Assembly: GCA_013378335.1 (NCBI GenBank)
Contig: CP040556.1
Location: forward strand, 1 to 64,000
Origin: Streptococcus sanguinis
Lineage (GTDB): Bacteria > Bacillota > Bacilli > Lactobacillales > Streptococcaceae
Length of the DNA stretch: 64,000 nucleotides
Reading direction: 5' to 3'
Positions 23,831 to 32,589 of this stretch are shown one piece after another (position 1 is the first letter of the stretch; every line of letters begins with the position of its first letter). The translations under genes were made by a program, and so were the position numbers. The notes beneath the pieces were generated by a model. The model was given only the letters and a program-made list of their open reading frames with translations. It was not told the origin of the DNA and did no database searches.

Positions 23831-23837
23831 TGAGGCG

Positions 23838-23923
23838 GCCGGGGTGGCGGAACTGGCAGACGCACAGGACTTAAAATCCTGCGATTGGTAACGATCGTAC
23901 CGGTTCGATTCCGGTCCTCGGCA
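23838..23923 (+). tRNA. tRNA-Leu (TAA)
   Basis: An 86-nt class II tRNA with anticodon TAA and long variable arm TGGTAACGATCGTA. Acceptor GCCGGGG/CCTCGGC contains one G-T pair. Confidence 0.95.
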
Positions 23924-23954
23924 TAGACTTGTAAGAGGCAGTAGAAGAAGATGA

Positions 23955-24028
23955 GCACCCTTAGCTCAACTGGATAGAGTACCTGACTACGAATCAGGCG
24001 GTTAGAGGTTCGACTCCTCTAGGGTGCA
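23955..24028 (+). tRNA. tRNA-Arg (ACG)
   Basis: A 74-nt cloverleaf with anticodon ACG, whose A34 is normally deaminated to inosine by TadA. Confidence 0.95.
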
Positions 24029-24048
24029 TTAAGTGAATAACTTAAGTT

Positions 24049-24122
24049 CGGGAAGTAGCTCAGCTTGGTAGAGTACTTGGTTTGGGACCAAGGTGTCGCA
24101 GGTTCGAATCCTGTCTTCCCGA
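24049..24122 (+). tRNA. tRNA-Pro (TGG)
   Basis: A 74-nt cloverleaf with anticodon TGG and acceptor CGGGAAG/CTTCCCG. Confidence 0.95.
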
Positions 24123-24127
24123 TAGAT

Positions 24128-24201
24128 GGCGGTGTAGCTCAGCTGGCTAGAGCGTCCGGTTCATACCCGGGAGGTCGGGGGTTCGATCCCCTTCGCCGCT
24201 A
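24128..24201 (+). tRNA. Elongator tRNA-Met (CAT)
   Basis: A 74-nt cloverleaf with CAT. Its body GGCGGTGTAGCTCAGCTGGC matches the elongator Met tRNA of Bacillus as I remember it, separating it from the other two CAT tRNAs of this array. Confidence 0.9.
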
Positions 24202-24214
24202 TAATGATCTTGTC

Positions 24215-24288
24215 GGACCTTTAGCTCAGCTGGTTAGAGCTCTCGGCTCATAACCGAGTGGTCGTAGGTTCAAGTCCTACAAGGTCCA
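24215..24288 (+). tRNA. tRNA-Ile2 (CAT, lysidine-modified)
   Basis: A 74-nt cloverleaf with a CAT anticodon but body GGACCTTTAGCTCAGC, which resembles the Bacillus AUA-decoding tRNA-Ile. C34 would be converted to lysidine by TilS, encoded at 11260-12537. It could be mislabelled Met by anticodon alone. Confidence 0.85.
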
Positions 24289-24300
24289 TAGTATTATCTT

Positions 24301-24390
24301 GGAGGATTACCCAAGTCCGGCTGAAGGGAACGGTCTTGAAAACCGTCAGGCGTGTAAAAGCGTGCGTGGGTTCGAATCCCACATCCTCCT
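24301..24390 (+). tRNA. tRNA-Ser (TGA)
   Basis: A 90-nt class II tRNA with anticodon TGA and a long variable arm. Acceptor GGAGGAT/ATCCTCC. Confidence 0.95.
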
Positions 24391-24409
24391 TAGGGACGAA
24401 TAGTAATAA

Positions 24410-24483
<74 letters not shown>

Positions 24484-24488
24484 TAGTT

Positions 24489-24561
24489 GGCTCGGTAGCT
24501 CAGTTGGTAGAGCAATGGATTGAAGCTCCATGTGTCGGCGGTTCGATTCCGTCTCGCGCCA
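24489..24561 (+). tRNA. tRNA-Phe (GAA)
   Basis: A 73-nt cloverleaf with anticodon GAA. Acceptor GGCTCGG faces TCGCGCC, leaving a T-C opposition at positions 4 and 69. Confidence 0.93.
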
Positions 24562-24581
24562 TACATCATCGTATTGGAAAT

Positions 24582-24652
24582 GCGGGTGTAGTTTAGTGGT
24601 AAAACTACAGCCTTCCAAGCTGTTGTCGCGAGTTCGATTCTCGTCACCCGCT
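24582..24652 (+). tRNA. tRNA-Gly (TCC)
   Basis: A 71-nt cloverleaf with anticodon TCC and acceptor GCGGGTG/CACCCGC. Confidence 0.95.
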
Positions 24653-24685
24653 TTGAACGAATGTTCATACCAAGTTTTCGAACTT

Positions 24686-24759
<74 letters not shown>

Positions 24760-24768
24760 TAAAATATT

Positions 24769-24856
24769 GGAGAATTACTCAAGAGGCTGAAGAGGACGGT
24801 TTGCTAAATCGTTAGGTCGGGTAACCGGCGCGGGGGTTCGAATCCCCCATTCTCCG
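24769..24856 (+). tRNA. tRNA-Ser (GCT)
   Basis: An 88-nt class II tRNA with anticodon GCT and acceptor GGAGAAT/ATTCTCC. It is the last tRNA of the array. Confidence 0.95.
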
Positions 24857-24862
24857 TATGAA

Positions 24863-24893
24863 TAAGGAGTTTAGCATTTGCTATCTCCTTTTC
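24863..24893 (+). terminator. Terminator of the rRNA/tRNA transcript
   Basis: AAGGAG...AGC pairs with GCT...CTCCTT and is followed by TTTTC, seven bases after the last tRNA. Any start codon for mreC placed before this hairpin is therefore unlikely. Confidence 0.7.
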
Positions 24894-24929
24894 TTATACT
24901 TTCTTGTCTTGTTTAGTGAGGTTTTTCTG

Positions 24930-25745
24930 ATGAATCGATTTAAAAAGTCTAAATTTCTGCTTTCTTTTTTTGTATTAGTTGTTGCAATGACGATACTCAT
25001 CTTATCTACTTCTTCTAGTTGGTTTGTATCAACTACTTCAAATATTATTTCATTGGTAGATAGACTTGTCAGCTCTCCTTTTACTTTTGTAGCTGATAAA
25101 AAAGAAGAAATGTCAGATTTGATGTCTACTTACAGAGAGAATCAGCAGCTCAAGAAAAATCTTTATGAGGTTGAGGAAAAGGCTGGGAAGGCAGATTCCT
25201 TAGAAGATGAAAATGAGCAGTTGCGAAAACTTTTGGAATTTAAAGAGACTGATAAAAATCAAGTTCAAATTGCTAGCGAAGTGATTGCCCGTACGCCAGC
25301 ATCTTGGAAAAATGAGCTGACTATTGACAAGGGAGAATCTGATAATGTGACTGATGCTATGCTAGTGGTCGCTAATGGTGGTCTAGTAGGAAGTGTTTCT
25401 GAAACTAGTAGTCAGTCTAGCTTAGTATCTCTACTGACTAACGAGGAAAACTCAACTAAAATTTCTGTTAGAATTCAAACTAAGTCTGGTCCAGTTTATG
25501 GGATTATTACTGGTTATGATGAAAAAAACTCTGCTTATATCATCAGTCAGTTAAATAGTGCTGAAGATATAAAAGAGGGAGATGAGGTGGCAACCAGTGG
25601 CTTGGGTGCTTATAATGCAGAAAATATTCCTGTCGGTAAGGTGCTTACCGTGTCTGAGGCTAAGGATCAGTTAAATAAGGTTGTCCTGGTTAAGCCGGCT
25701 GCTGATTTGTCGGATATCCGTGCTGTAATGTTGGTAGGGAACTGA
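24930..25745 (+). CDS. mreC: Cell shape-determining protein MreC
   Basis: MreC is a bitopic protein that organises peripheral peptidoglycan synthesis together with MreD and PBPs. The frame is open from 24858, but that part spans the tRNA terminator. I start at ATG 24930 (MNRFKKSKF), which has GTGAGG about eight bases before it and gives the usual 272 residues. It has a single membrane helix at about 10-30, then a coiled coil (about 65-105) and a C-terminal beta-rich MreC domain. A TATACT at 24895-24900 may be its -10. It is followed one base later by mreD. Confidence 0.93.
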   Translation: MNRFKKSKFLLSFFVLVVAMTILILSTSSSWFVSTTSNIISLVDRLVSSPFTFVADKKEEMSDLMSTYRENQQLKKNLYEVEEKAGKADSLEDENEQLRKLLEFKETDKNQVQIASEVIARTPASWKNELTIDKGESDNVTDAMLVVANGGLVGSVSETSSQSSLVSLLTNEENSTKISVRIQTKSGPVYGIITGYDEKNSAYIISQLNSAEDIKEGDEVATSGLGAYNAENIPVGKVLTVSEAKDQLNKVVLVKPAADLSDIRAVMLVGN

Positions 25746-25746
25746 T

Positions 25747-26247
25747 ATGAGAAATATTAAAGAACATCTTTTGACTCCTATTATTTTATTTTTTGTTTTA
25801 CTGATTGATGGGCAGATTTCGACTTTTCTGGCTAATATTCTGCCTTTACAATGGCATTTAGTCAGTCATTTTATCTTTATTTTCATGCTTTTTGTGTCCA
25901 TCAACCTCTCTAGAAACTACAATATTCTCTTATTTTGCTGTCTGGGGCTAATTTACGATGTTTACTATTTTCATACCATCGGTATTGCTCTTATTCTTTT
26001 TCCTCTTTTAAGTCTCTTGGTTTGTCAGTCTAGTTCGACTATGCTTTTAAATAAATTTACTCGCTTTCTATCTGTTCTGATTCTTGTATTTTTATTTGAA
26101 TTAACTAGTTTTGCTTTTGCAGTTTTTTTGAATCTTTCTAGTCTGAATTTACAAGATTTTGTCCTTAGGAGTCTAGTACCGACTATGCTCCTCAATAGCT
26201 TGATATTCCTCATTTTTCAGCCTATTTTCGAAAAAATATATTTATGA
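25747..26247 (+). CDS. mreD: Rod shape-determining protein MreD
   Basis: This 166-residue polytopic membrane protein has five to six hydrophobic segments from residue 10 to the end. Composition and length are typical of MreD, the membrane partner of MreC. The start codon follows the mreC stop by one base, indicating co-translation. Pneumococcus has the same mreC-mreD-pcsB arrangement. Confidence 0.9.
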   Translation: MRNIKEHLLTPIILFFVLLIDGQISTFLANILPLQWHLVSHFIFIFMLFVSINLSRNYNILLFCCLGLIYDVYYFHTIGIALILFPLLSLLVCQSSSTMLLNKFTRFLSVLILVFLFELTSFAFAVFLNLSSLNLQDFVLRSLVPTMLLNSLIFLIFQPIFEKIYL

Positions 26248-26264
26248 TAAACAAGAAATAAAAA

Positions 26265-26308
26265 TGTAACAAATGCGTAACATATGATACGGTATTTTCT
26301 GGTATACT
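26265..26308 (+). promoter_or_regulatory. pcsB promoter with WalR (VicR) box
   Basis: TGTAAC-AAATG-CGTAAC at 26265-26281 fits the WalR/VicR consensus TGTWAH-N5-TGTWAH except for one base. It lies about 22 bp before TATACT (26303-26308). This matches the known essential control of pcsB by VicRK in pneumococcus. The site is seen directly and its use here is inferred. Confidence 0.75.
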
Positions 26309-26343
26309 AGATAATGTCTTATAAGAAGGAGTGTATTATTTTT

Positions 26344-27558
26344 ATGAAGAAAAAACTACTCACATCAATTTTATTGAGTACAGTTATCCTTTCACAAGGA
26401 GCTGCACTTGTGAGCGTTAAAGCGGAGACAACTGATGAAAAGATTGCTGCACAAGACAGCAAGATTAATAGTTTGACAGAGCAACAACAATCAGCTCAGG
26501 CACAAGTCAACGAGATTCAAGGCCAAGTATCTGCTATTCAAAAGCAACAAGAAGAGCTTAAAGCAGAAAATGAAAAATTGTCTGCGGAATCTGCAAGACT
26601 TTCTGCTGAGATTGACGAACTGTCTAAAAACATCGTAGCTCGTAATGAGTCACTTGCTAATCAAGCGCGCAGTGCCCAAACAAACGGAACTGCTACTAGC
26701 TACATTAATACAGTTGTAAATTCTAGCTCTATCACAGAAGCTATCTCTCGTGTAGCAGCTATGAGCGAAATCGTTTCAGCAAATAACAAAATGCTGGAAC
26801 AACAAAAGAAAGATAAAGAAGCAATTGCTGAAAAGCAAGTTGCAAATAACGAAGCTATTAATACTGTTATTGCCAACCAAGAAAAGTTAGCTGATGATGA
26901 GCAAACTTTGGCAACAAAACAAGCAGAACTGAAAGCAGCTCAAGCAAGCCTTGCGGCTGAAAAAGCAACTGCTGAAAATGAAAAGAATTCTCTTCTTGAA
27001 GAGAAAGCAGCAGCTGAAAAAGCAGCAGCTGAAGCAGCAGCTCGTGAAGCAGCTTATAAAGCAGAACAAGAAGCACAACGTCAAGCAGTTGAAGCTTCAG
27101 GTAACACTACTCTGCAAGCTCAGGTCCAAGCAGTTGTTAATTCACCTTCATCTTCTGAAGCACCAGCTGCGGCAGCACCTGCAGTGACTCAATCTGTTGT
27201 CCGTGCAAATAGACCAGTTTATAGCTCATCTGCCTCTTCTTATCCAGTAGGTCAATGTACTTGGGGTGCTAAGACATTAGCTCCTTGGGCTGGCGATTAC
27301 TGGGGTAATGGTGGACAATGGTCAGCAAGCGCAGCAGCAGCAGGCTTCCGTGTTGGTTCACAGCCAGAAGTTGGCGCAATTGCATGTTGGACTGACGGTG
27401 GATACGGACACGTTGCAGTAGTAACAGCTGTTCAATCTACTACAAGCATCCAAGTATCAGAAGCAAACTACCTTGGACAACAATCAATCGGTAACTACCG
27501 TGGATGGTTTAACCCAACAACTGCACAAGGTACAGTTTCATATATCTATCCGAACTAA
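26344..27558 (+). CDS. pcsB: Peptidoglycan hydrolase PcsB (CHAP domain)
   Basis: PcsB is a secreted murein hydrolase activated by FtsEX at the septum for daughter-cell separation. I start at ATG 26344, after AGAAGGAGTG, which gives 404 residues with a signal peptide (1-28, cleavage near VKAE). A long glutamine- and alanine-rich coiled coil (about 30-260) contains an A-A-E-K repeat stretch. It is followed by a serine/proline/alanine linker and a C-terminal CHAP domain with catalytic C305 (GQCTWG) and H356 (GYGHV). The CHAP domain is very similar to that of the protein at 44249-46198. Confidence 0.95.
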   Translation: MKKKLLTSILLSTVILSQGAALVSVKAETTDEKIAAQDSKINSLTEQQQSAQAQVNEIQGQVSAIQKQQEELKAENEKLSAESARLSAEIDELSKNIVARNESLANQARSAQTNGTATSYINTVVNSSSITEAISRVAAMSEIVSANNKMLEQQKKDKEAIAEKQVANNEAINTVIANQEKLADDEQTLATKQAELKAAQASLAAEKATAENEKNSLLEEKAAAEKAAAEAAAREAAYKAEQEAQRQAVEASGNTTLQAQVQAVVNSPSSSEAPAAAAPAVTQSVVRANRPVYSSSASSYPVGQCTWGAKTLAPWAGDYWGNGGQWSASAAAAGFRVGSQPEVGAIACWTDGGYGHVAVVTAVQSTTSIQVSEANYLGQQSIGNYRGWFNPTTAQGTVSYIYPN

Positions 27559-27563
27559 TCAGT

Positions 27564-27590
27564 AAAAAGCGCCTCTGGCGTTTTTTATTT
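27564..27590 (+). terminator. pcsB terminator
   Basis: A GCGCC/GGCGT stem inside AAAAA...TTTTTT follows the pcsB stop by a few bases. Confidence 0.85.
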
Positions 27591-27594
27591 TTAA

Positions 27595-27623
27595 TTGAAA
27601 AATCAACTGAAAAACGTTACAAT
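27595..27623 (+). promoter_or_regulatory. prs promoter
   Basis: TTGAAA (27595-27600) and TACAAT (27618-27623) are spaced by 17 bp, about 60 bp before prs. Confidence 0.65.
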
Positions 27624-27682
27624 GGTAGTTGGGAAAAGTTGTAATTGGACAATGAAAGACGATTTAGAATCTGGAGGGAATC

Positions 27683-28648
27683 ATGTCTTTTTCTGATTTA
27701 AAACTCTTTGCTCTTTCTTCTAATAAAGAATTAGCGCAGCGTGTTGCTCAAGAGATTGGATTGCCACTTGGGAAATCAACTGTCCGTCAGTTTTCTGATG
27801 GAGAGATTCAAGTGAATATTGAAGAATCTATTCGCGGGAAACACGTCTTTATTTTGCAGTCTACCAGTTCGCCGGTCAATGATAATTTGATGGAAATCTT
27901 GATTATGGTAGATGCTTTGAAACGGGCTAGTGCTGAATCAATCAATGTTGTCATGCCTTACTATGGCTATGCTCGACAGGATCGCAAGGCTAGAGCTCGT
28001 GAGCCAATTACATCTAAATTAGTTGCTAATATGTTGGAAATTGCTGGTGTGGATCGGATGCTGACTATTGACTTGCACGCAGCGCAAATCCAGGGCTTCT
28101 TTGACATTCCAGTAGATCACTTGATGGGTGCACCTTTGATTGCTGATTACTTTGAGCGCCGTAATATGACAGGGGCCGACTATGTGGTAGTCAGTCCTGA
28201 CCATGGTGGTGTGAGTCGGGCCCGTAAGTTAGCAGAGTTTCTGAAAACTCCGATTGCGATTATTGATAAGCGCCGCAGTGTGGACAAGATGAATAGCAGT
28301 GAAGTCATGAACATCATTGGTAAGGTGGAAGGAAAAACTTGTATCCTAATTGATGATATGATTGATACTGCGGGAACTATCTGCCATGCGGCTGATGCTC
28401 TCGCTGAGGCGGGGGCTGTAGAGGTCTATGCTAGCTGTACGCATCCAGTCTTGTCTGGTCCGGCTATGGATAATATCCAAAAGTCGGCGATTAAAAAATT
28501 GGTTGTGTTGGATACGATTTATCTCCCTCAAGAGCGCTTGATTGATAAGATTGATCAGATTTCCATTGCGCATCTTCTAGGGGAAGCCATTGTCCGTATT
28601 CATGAGAAACGGCCGCTATCACCCTTATTTGAAATAGGGAAAAAATAA
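27683..28648 (+). CDS. prs: Ribose-phosphate pyrophosphokinase
   Basis: Prs makes PRPP from ribose 5-phosphate and ATP. PRPP is the donor for purine, pyrimidine, histidine and tryptophan synthesis, including the pur cluster and Hpt in this window. The 321-residue protein has [16 protein letters not shown], the [18 protein letters not shown] flexible loop, the metal-binding [13 protein letters not shown] motif and the PRPP loop [12 protein letters not shown]. It has a GGAGGG ribosome site, its own promoter, and a terminator hairpin at about 28661-28692. Confidence 0.97.
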   Translation: MSFSDLKLFALSSNKELAQRVAQEIGLPLGKSTVRQFSDGEIQVNIEESIRGKHVFILQSTSSPVNDNLMEILIMVDALKRASAESINVVMPYYGYARQDRKARAREPITSKLVANMLEIAGVDRMLTIDLHAAQIQGFFDIPVDHLMGAPLIADYFERRNMTGADYVVVSPDHGGVSRARKLAEFLKTPIAIIDKRRSVDKMNSSEVMNIIGKVEGKTCILIDDMIDTAGTICHAADALAEAGAVEVYASCTHPVLSGPAMDNIQKSAIKKLVVLDTIYLPQERLIDKIDQISIAHLLGEAIVRIHEKRPLSPLFEIGKK

Positions 28649-28957
28649 TATGATATATATGGCTGGGAAGTTTGATTCCTAGCTTCTTTTTATTTCATTC
28701 CTACTTTTTTTAAAAAAATCTAACATCAACTTTGGAAGAAGAATCAAACTACTTGATTTTTCAAATATAAATAAATGACCATTTAAATAGTTGGTAAATT
28801 GACAATTTGTCTCATCCCTTGGTATTCTTTGATTTTAGAAATTTTTATGTAGTAAAATTCTTGACTTTTTTCGGAGTTCGAACTATACTTAATAGTAGGT
28901 AATATTAGGTAACGGGGAGTTACAATTATTTTTGAAAAGTAAAGAGGAGATGAGATA
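28649..28957. other. Intergenic region between prs and the secreted protein
   Basis: This 309-bp AT-rich gap has a hairpin GGCTGGGAA/TTCCTAGC plus T-run (28661-28692) that should terminate prs. A promoter TTGACT (28861-28866)-17-TATACT (28884-28889) serves the next gene. In its untranslated leader TAGGTAA is repeated at 28896-28902 and 28906-28912, ten bases apart. I see no coding potential in the rest. Confidence 0.6.
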
Positions 28958-29527
28958 ATGAAAAAGGTTTTGCTTTCAAGTGCTGTGGCCCTTTCACTTT
29001 TCGCGGCTGCTGCACCAGTATTTGCTGAGGGTACAGCCAGTCTTTGGGTTAATGACATTGATAATAATGAAGTTCCCCAAGGCAGTACGGACTCAGAATC
29101 TAATAAAGTTATGGATGAACTGCAGGCCTATAGAGATGCACAATCAGCTCTGGATCAGCAAGTTGCTGAAGCTAAGAAAGCTCCGGTTGGTAAAAGTGCT
29201 GTGATGGAGGATCAAGCTGGTAACAAAGTTCTTGTTATTGGTGAGGGAGAGTCGGCTAATGCGGATCAGCCTTCAGTGGCACCATCTACTACAGATCCAT
29301 CTACACCTGCTTATTCAGCAGCACCTTACTCCACAGCCTCTTCATCAGTTCCGACTTTTCCGGTACCGTCTCAATCTTCAGCGGCATCCTCTTCAGCAGC
29401 AGGTAAAAAGAGGACTAAAAAATCAGAAAATAAAGCAAAAAAAGCTCCGGAAGTGAAAGAAGAAAACAAGGAAAATGAGGAAAACTCTGAAGACAAGTCA
29501 CTTCCTAAAACAAGTGCAGTTAAATAA
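28958..29527 (+). CDS. Small secreted protein ending in LPKTS
   Basis: This 189-residue exported protein has a signal peptide (about 1-23, cleavage after VFA). A short N-terminal region (24-70) is followed by a low-complexity S/P/A/T region (about 100-150) and a lysine/glutamate-rich tail (KSENKAKKAPEVKEE). The last eight residues are LPKTSAVK (182-189). This resembles an LPXTG sorting motif without the hydrophobic segment and positive tail needed for retention. The next gene encodes a sortase, so it may be a substrate or a truncated former one. It has its own promoter and a terminator at 29555-29590. The family is not recognised. Confidence 0.75.
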   Translation: MKKVLLSSAVALSLFAAAAPVFAEGTASLWVNDIDNNEVPQGSTDSESNKVMDELQAYRDAQSALDQQVAEAKKAPVGKSAVMEDQAGNKVLVIGEGESANADQPSVAPSTTDPSTPAYSAAPYSTASSSVPTFPVPSQSSAASSSAAGKKRTKKSENKAKKAPEVKEENKENEENSEDKSLPKTSAVK

Positions 29528-29554
29528 CCTTGTTTTTAATTTGTGCTAATGCCT

Positions 29555-29590
29555 AAATATCACTGAGCCTTCGTTCGGTGATATTTTTTA
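29555..29590 (+). terminator. Terminator after the LPKTS protein
   Basis: AAATATCAC pairs with GTGATATTT around a GC-containing loop and is followed by a T run. It partly separates the gene from the sortase. Confidence 0.7.
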
Positions 29591-29621
29591 TCAAAAATGA
29601 AAAATAAAGGATTTTTAAATT

Positions 29622-30467
29622 ATGCAAGAAAAAGATAGGAGTCAAGCTTCGAATAAGAAACAGTTCCTTGTTGTTGGCATCTGTCTCCTGTTGATTGTTC
29701 TGGTTATTTTTTCTGTTTTTTATGCTTTCCGTTCTTCAGGAACAGGCAATAAGCCTCGAGTTTCGCCTCCCAGCAGGATTGAAACGTCAAGCTCTTCTAC
29801 AGCAGATTCCAGTCAGACAGAAAAGGATTATTTAGCAGAGCGTTTTGCTAAACTGAAGGCTGTGAATTCAGAAACGATAGGCTATGTCTATGCTCCTGGT
29901 ACACAGCTGGATGAGCCAGTGGTGCAAACGAAAGATAATGCGACTTATCTGCTGAAGACTTTTGAAGGAAAGCAAGAACCCTATATGGGTGCGGTCTTCA
30001 TGGATAAAGATAATCATAAAGATTTCAGCGATCGTCTTACTTGGCTTTTCGGGCATGCTCGGGGCAGCAAGGCAGGAGACCATCGCATGTTTAATGATGT
30101 CAACTACTATGATCGTCAGGATTATTTTGACAAACATAGATATGTCGTGATTGAGACTCCTGAGCGTAAGTATTATTATCAAGCTATGGGACTGGTCATC
30201 GTGCCGGAAGAGACGGCATTTTATCGGACGGAGTTTAAGGACGACGAGGACTTTACAACTCAGCTCAGAAATATCTATGAGGCTGCTCGTACTAAGGATC
30301 CTAAGATCCAGATTAAGGCGAGCGACCGGTATTTGGTTCTCTCAACCTGTCGTGAGGAAGATGACACGATTCGTTCCAACCTTTATTTGCGGCAGATTCC
30401 TGATTCAGAACTACCAGATTTTCTGGCCAAGCATGGTAAGGAATTGACCTATACTCCGACTCGTTGA
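29622..30467 (+). CDS. Class B-type sortase
   Basis: This 281-residue membrane-anchored transpeptidase has an N-terminal membrane helix (about 14-36), a serine-rich stalk and a sortase domain. The catalytic triad is visible as H145 (WLFGHARG), C243 (LSTCREED) and R251 (DTIRSNLY). The long segment between the histidine and cysteine (NYYDRQDYFDKHRYVVIET) fits the class B (SrtB) layout better than the class A housekeeping one. It probably handles a narrow substrate set. The secreted LPKTS protein just upstream is the obvious candidate. The class assignment is moderately sure and the substrate is inference. Confidence 0.82.
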   Translation: MQEKDRSQASNKKQFLVVGICLLLIVLVIFSVFYAFRSSGTGNKPRVSPPSRIETSSSSTADSSQTEKDYLAERFAKLKAVNSETIGYVYAPGTQLDEPVVQTKDNATYLLKTFEGKQEPYMGAVFMDKDNHKDFSDRLTWLFGHARGSKAGDHRMFNDVNYYDRQDYFDKHRYVVIETPERKYYYQAMGLVIVPEETAFYRTEFKDDEDFTTQLRNIYEAARTKDPKIQIKASDRYLVLSTCREEDDTIRSNLYLRQIPDSELPDFLAKHGKELTYTPTR

Positions 30468-30589
30468 TTGGCCAGTCACATGAGATGTGGCTATATCGAT
30501 TATCTGCTAGAGAAGAATTTTAAGGCAAGGAAAAAGGGATTGAGTGCAAGCTTAGTCCTTTTTCTGCATAAGAAATCATGTAATAGCTT

Positions 30590-30618
30590 TTGCTATGCTT
30601 CTGCATTTATAGTATAAT
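30590..30618 (+). promoter_or_regulatory. araT promoter
   Basis: TTGCTA (30590-30595) and TATAAT (30613-30618) are spaced by 17 bp, 28 bp before the start codon. Confidence 0.75.
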
Positions 30619-30645
30619 AGTTCTATTGAGCGGCTGGAGGTATGT

Positions 30646-31818
30646 ATGGATTTAAGTAAGAAATTTAATAAAAACTTAGGAAAAATAGAAATTTCGCTGA
30701 TTCGTCAGTTTGACCAATCGATTTCTGCTATTCCTGGGGTTCTTCGGCTGACCTTAGGAGAGCCGGATTTTACGACACCGGATCATATCAAAGCAGCAGC
30801 CAAGGCAGCGATTGATGCTAATCAAAGCCACTACACTGGTATGAGCGGTCTCTTGGAGCTACGTCAGGCGGCCAGCAGCTTTGTGAAAGAAAAGTACAAT
30901 CTGAACTATCGCCCAGAAGATGAGGTTTTGGTAACTATTGGTGCGACGGAGGCCTTGTCGGCTACACTGACAGCTATTCTAGAAGAAGGAGACAAGGTCT
31001 TGCTGCCAGCTCCTGCTTATCCAGGCTATGAGCCCATTGTCAATCTAGTAGGGGCGGAGATTGTCGAGATTGATACAACGGCCAATAATTTTGTCCTCAC
31101 TCCAGAGATGCTGGAAGCGGCTATTTTAGAACAGGGCGAGCAGCTAAAAGCAGTTATTCTCAATTATCCAGCTAATCCGACTGGCGTGACTTATTCGCGG
31201 GAGCAGATAAAAGCTCTGGCGGATGTCTTAGGAAAATACCAAGTCTTTGTGGTCTGCGATGAGGTCTATTCTGAGCTAACCTATACAGAAGAGGGGCATG
31301 TCTCCATCGCGGAGTATCTGCCAGACCAAACCATTGTCATCAACGGCCTGTCTAAGTCTCATGCCATGACTGGCTGGCGGTTGGGCTTTATCTTTGCTCC
31401 AGCAGTTTTCACTGCCCAGCTGATTAAGAGCCATCAGTATCTCGTAACAGCGGCCAATACTATGGCTCAGTTTGCAGGCATTGAAGCTCTGACAGTTGGG
31501 AAAGATGATGCGGAACCAATGAAGGCTGAGTATATCCAGCGTCGCGATTATATCATAGAGAAAATGGCAGAGTTAGGCTTTAAGATCATCAAACCAGACG
31601 GGGCTTTTTATATTTTTGCTAAGATACCAGATGGTTATAATCAAGATTCTTTCGCCTTTCTGCAGGATTTTGCAGAGAAGAAGGCTGTGGCCTTTATCCC
31701 GGGGGCGGCTTTTGGTCAATACGGGGAAGGCTATATCCGCCTGTCCTACGCGGCTAGTATGGAGACGATTCAAGAAGCTCTGAAACGCCTCAAGGACTAC
31801 ATGGAGGACTATGCTTAA
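30646..31818 (+). CDS. araT: Aromatic/branched aminotransferase (class I/II)
   Basis: A PLP-dependent aminotransferase of 390 residues, fold type I. The Schiff-base lysine is K237 in [15 protein letters not shown], and the family motifs [12 protein letters not shown] and [10 protein letters not shown] are present. In streptococci and lactococci the same position is held by AraT, which transaminates aromatic amino acids and their keto acids. The substrate cannot be read from sequence alone. It overlaps recO by eight bases, in a conserved araT-recO-plsX-acp order. Confidence 0.88.
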   Translation: MDLSKKFNKNLGKIEISLIRQFDQSISAIPGVLRLTLGEPDFTTPDHIKAAAKAAIDANQSHYTGMSGLLELRQAASSFVKEKYNLNYRPEDEVLVTIGATEALSATLTAILEEGDKVLLPAPAYPGYEPIVNLVGAEIVEIDTTANNFVLTPEMLEAAILEQGEQLKAVILNYPANPTGVTYSREQIKALADVLGKYQVFVVCDEVYSELTYTEEGHVSIAEYLPDQTIVINGLSKSHAMTGWRLGFIFAPAVFTAQLIKSHQYLVTAANTMAQFAGIEALTVGKDDAEPMKAEYIQRRDYIIEKMAELGFKIIKPDGAFYIFAKIPDGYNQDSFAFLQDFAEKKAVAFIPGAAFGQYGEGYIRLSYAASMETIQEALKRLKDYMEDYA

Positions 31819-32584
31819 ATCTCTAACAAGTCAAGGTCTGGTTCTCTATAACCGCAATTTCCGTGAGGATGATAAGCTGGTCAAGATCTTTACGGAACAG
31901 GCTGGCAAGCGTATGTTTTTCGTCAAGCATGCTGGTAAATCTAAGCTAGCACCCGTTATTCAGCCTTTGACTGCGGCGAACTTGCTGATGAAAATCAATG
32001 ATGATGGCCTTAGCTATATCGAGGATTATCAGGATGTAGTCACCTACCATCGCATCAATGAAGACTTATTCATCATGGCCTATGCCAGCTATGTGGCAGC
32101 CTTGGCAGATGCCAGCCTTCAAGACAATCAGCCGGATCCAGCGCTCTTTGCTTTTCTGCAGAAAACCCTGGAACTGATGAATAATGGTCTGGACTATGAA
32201 GTGCTGACCAATATCTTTGAGATTCAGATTTTGTCACGCTTTGGAGTTTCGCTGAACTTCCATGACTGTGCTTTTTGTCATCGGACAGGTTTGCCTTTTG
32301 ACTTCTCTTTCAAATATAGCGGAGTCCTTTGCCCTGATCATTACCATCAGGATGAACGCCGCTGTCATCTGAATCCCAACCTTCCTTTTCTGCTGGACCA
32401 ATTTCAGGCAGTCCGCTTTAGCGAATTGGAGACCATTTCTTTGAAGCCAGATATTAAAAAACAGTTGCGGTATTTTATCGACCTGCTCTATGATGAATAT
32501 GTCGGCATCCATCTCAAATCCAAAAAATTTATAGATTCTCTGGGAGACTGGGGAAGCATTTTAAAAGATAAGAACGAGGAATAA
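31811..32584 (+). CDS. recO: DNA repair protein RecO
   Basis: RecO acts with RecR and RecF to load RecA on SSB-coated DNA. The 257-residue protein has an N-terminal OB fold ([20 protein letters not shown]) and a helical C-terminal part with a zinc-type cluster, CAFC (residues near 154) and CPDH. It starts inside araT and ends six bases before plsX. Confidence 0.92.
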   Translation: MLKSLTSQGLVLYNRNFREDDKLVKIFTEQAGKRMFFVKHAGKSKLAPVIQPLTAANLLMKINDDGLSYIEDYQDVVTYHRINEDLFIMAYASYVAALADASLQDNQPDPALFAFLQKTLELMNNGLDYEVLTNIFEIQILSRFGVSLNFHDCAFCHRTGLPFDFSFKYSGVLCPDHYHQDERRCHLNPNLPFLLDQFQAVRFSELETISLKPDIKKQLRYFIDLLYDEYVGIHLKSKKFIDSLGDWGSILKDKNEE

Positions 32585-32589
32585 ATCGA

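Noticed and set aside
24128..24288. Calling both adjacent CAT tRNAs methionine
   Set aside because: The bodies differ. The second resembles the AUA-decoding tRNA-Ile2, and TilS, which modifies that tRNA, is encoded in the same window.
24858..24929. Longer mreC with 24 extra N-terminal residues
   Set aside because: The extension overlaps the tRNA-array terminator and has no ribosome site. ATG 24930 has GTGAGG and the family start.
26951..27187. Lysine/glutamine-rich frames inside pcsB
   Set aside because: They are frame-shifted readings of the alanine/glutamate coiled-coil repeats of PcsB.
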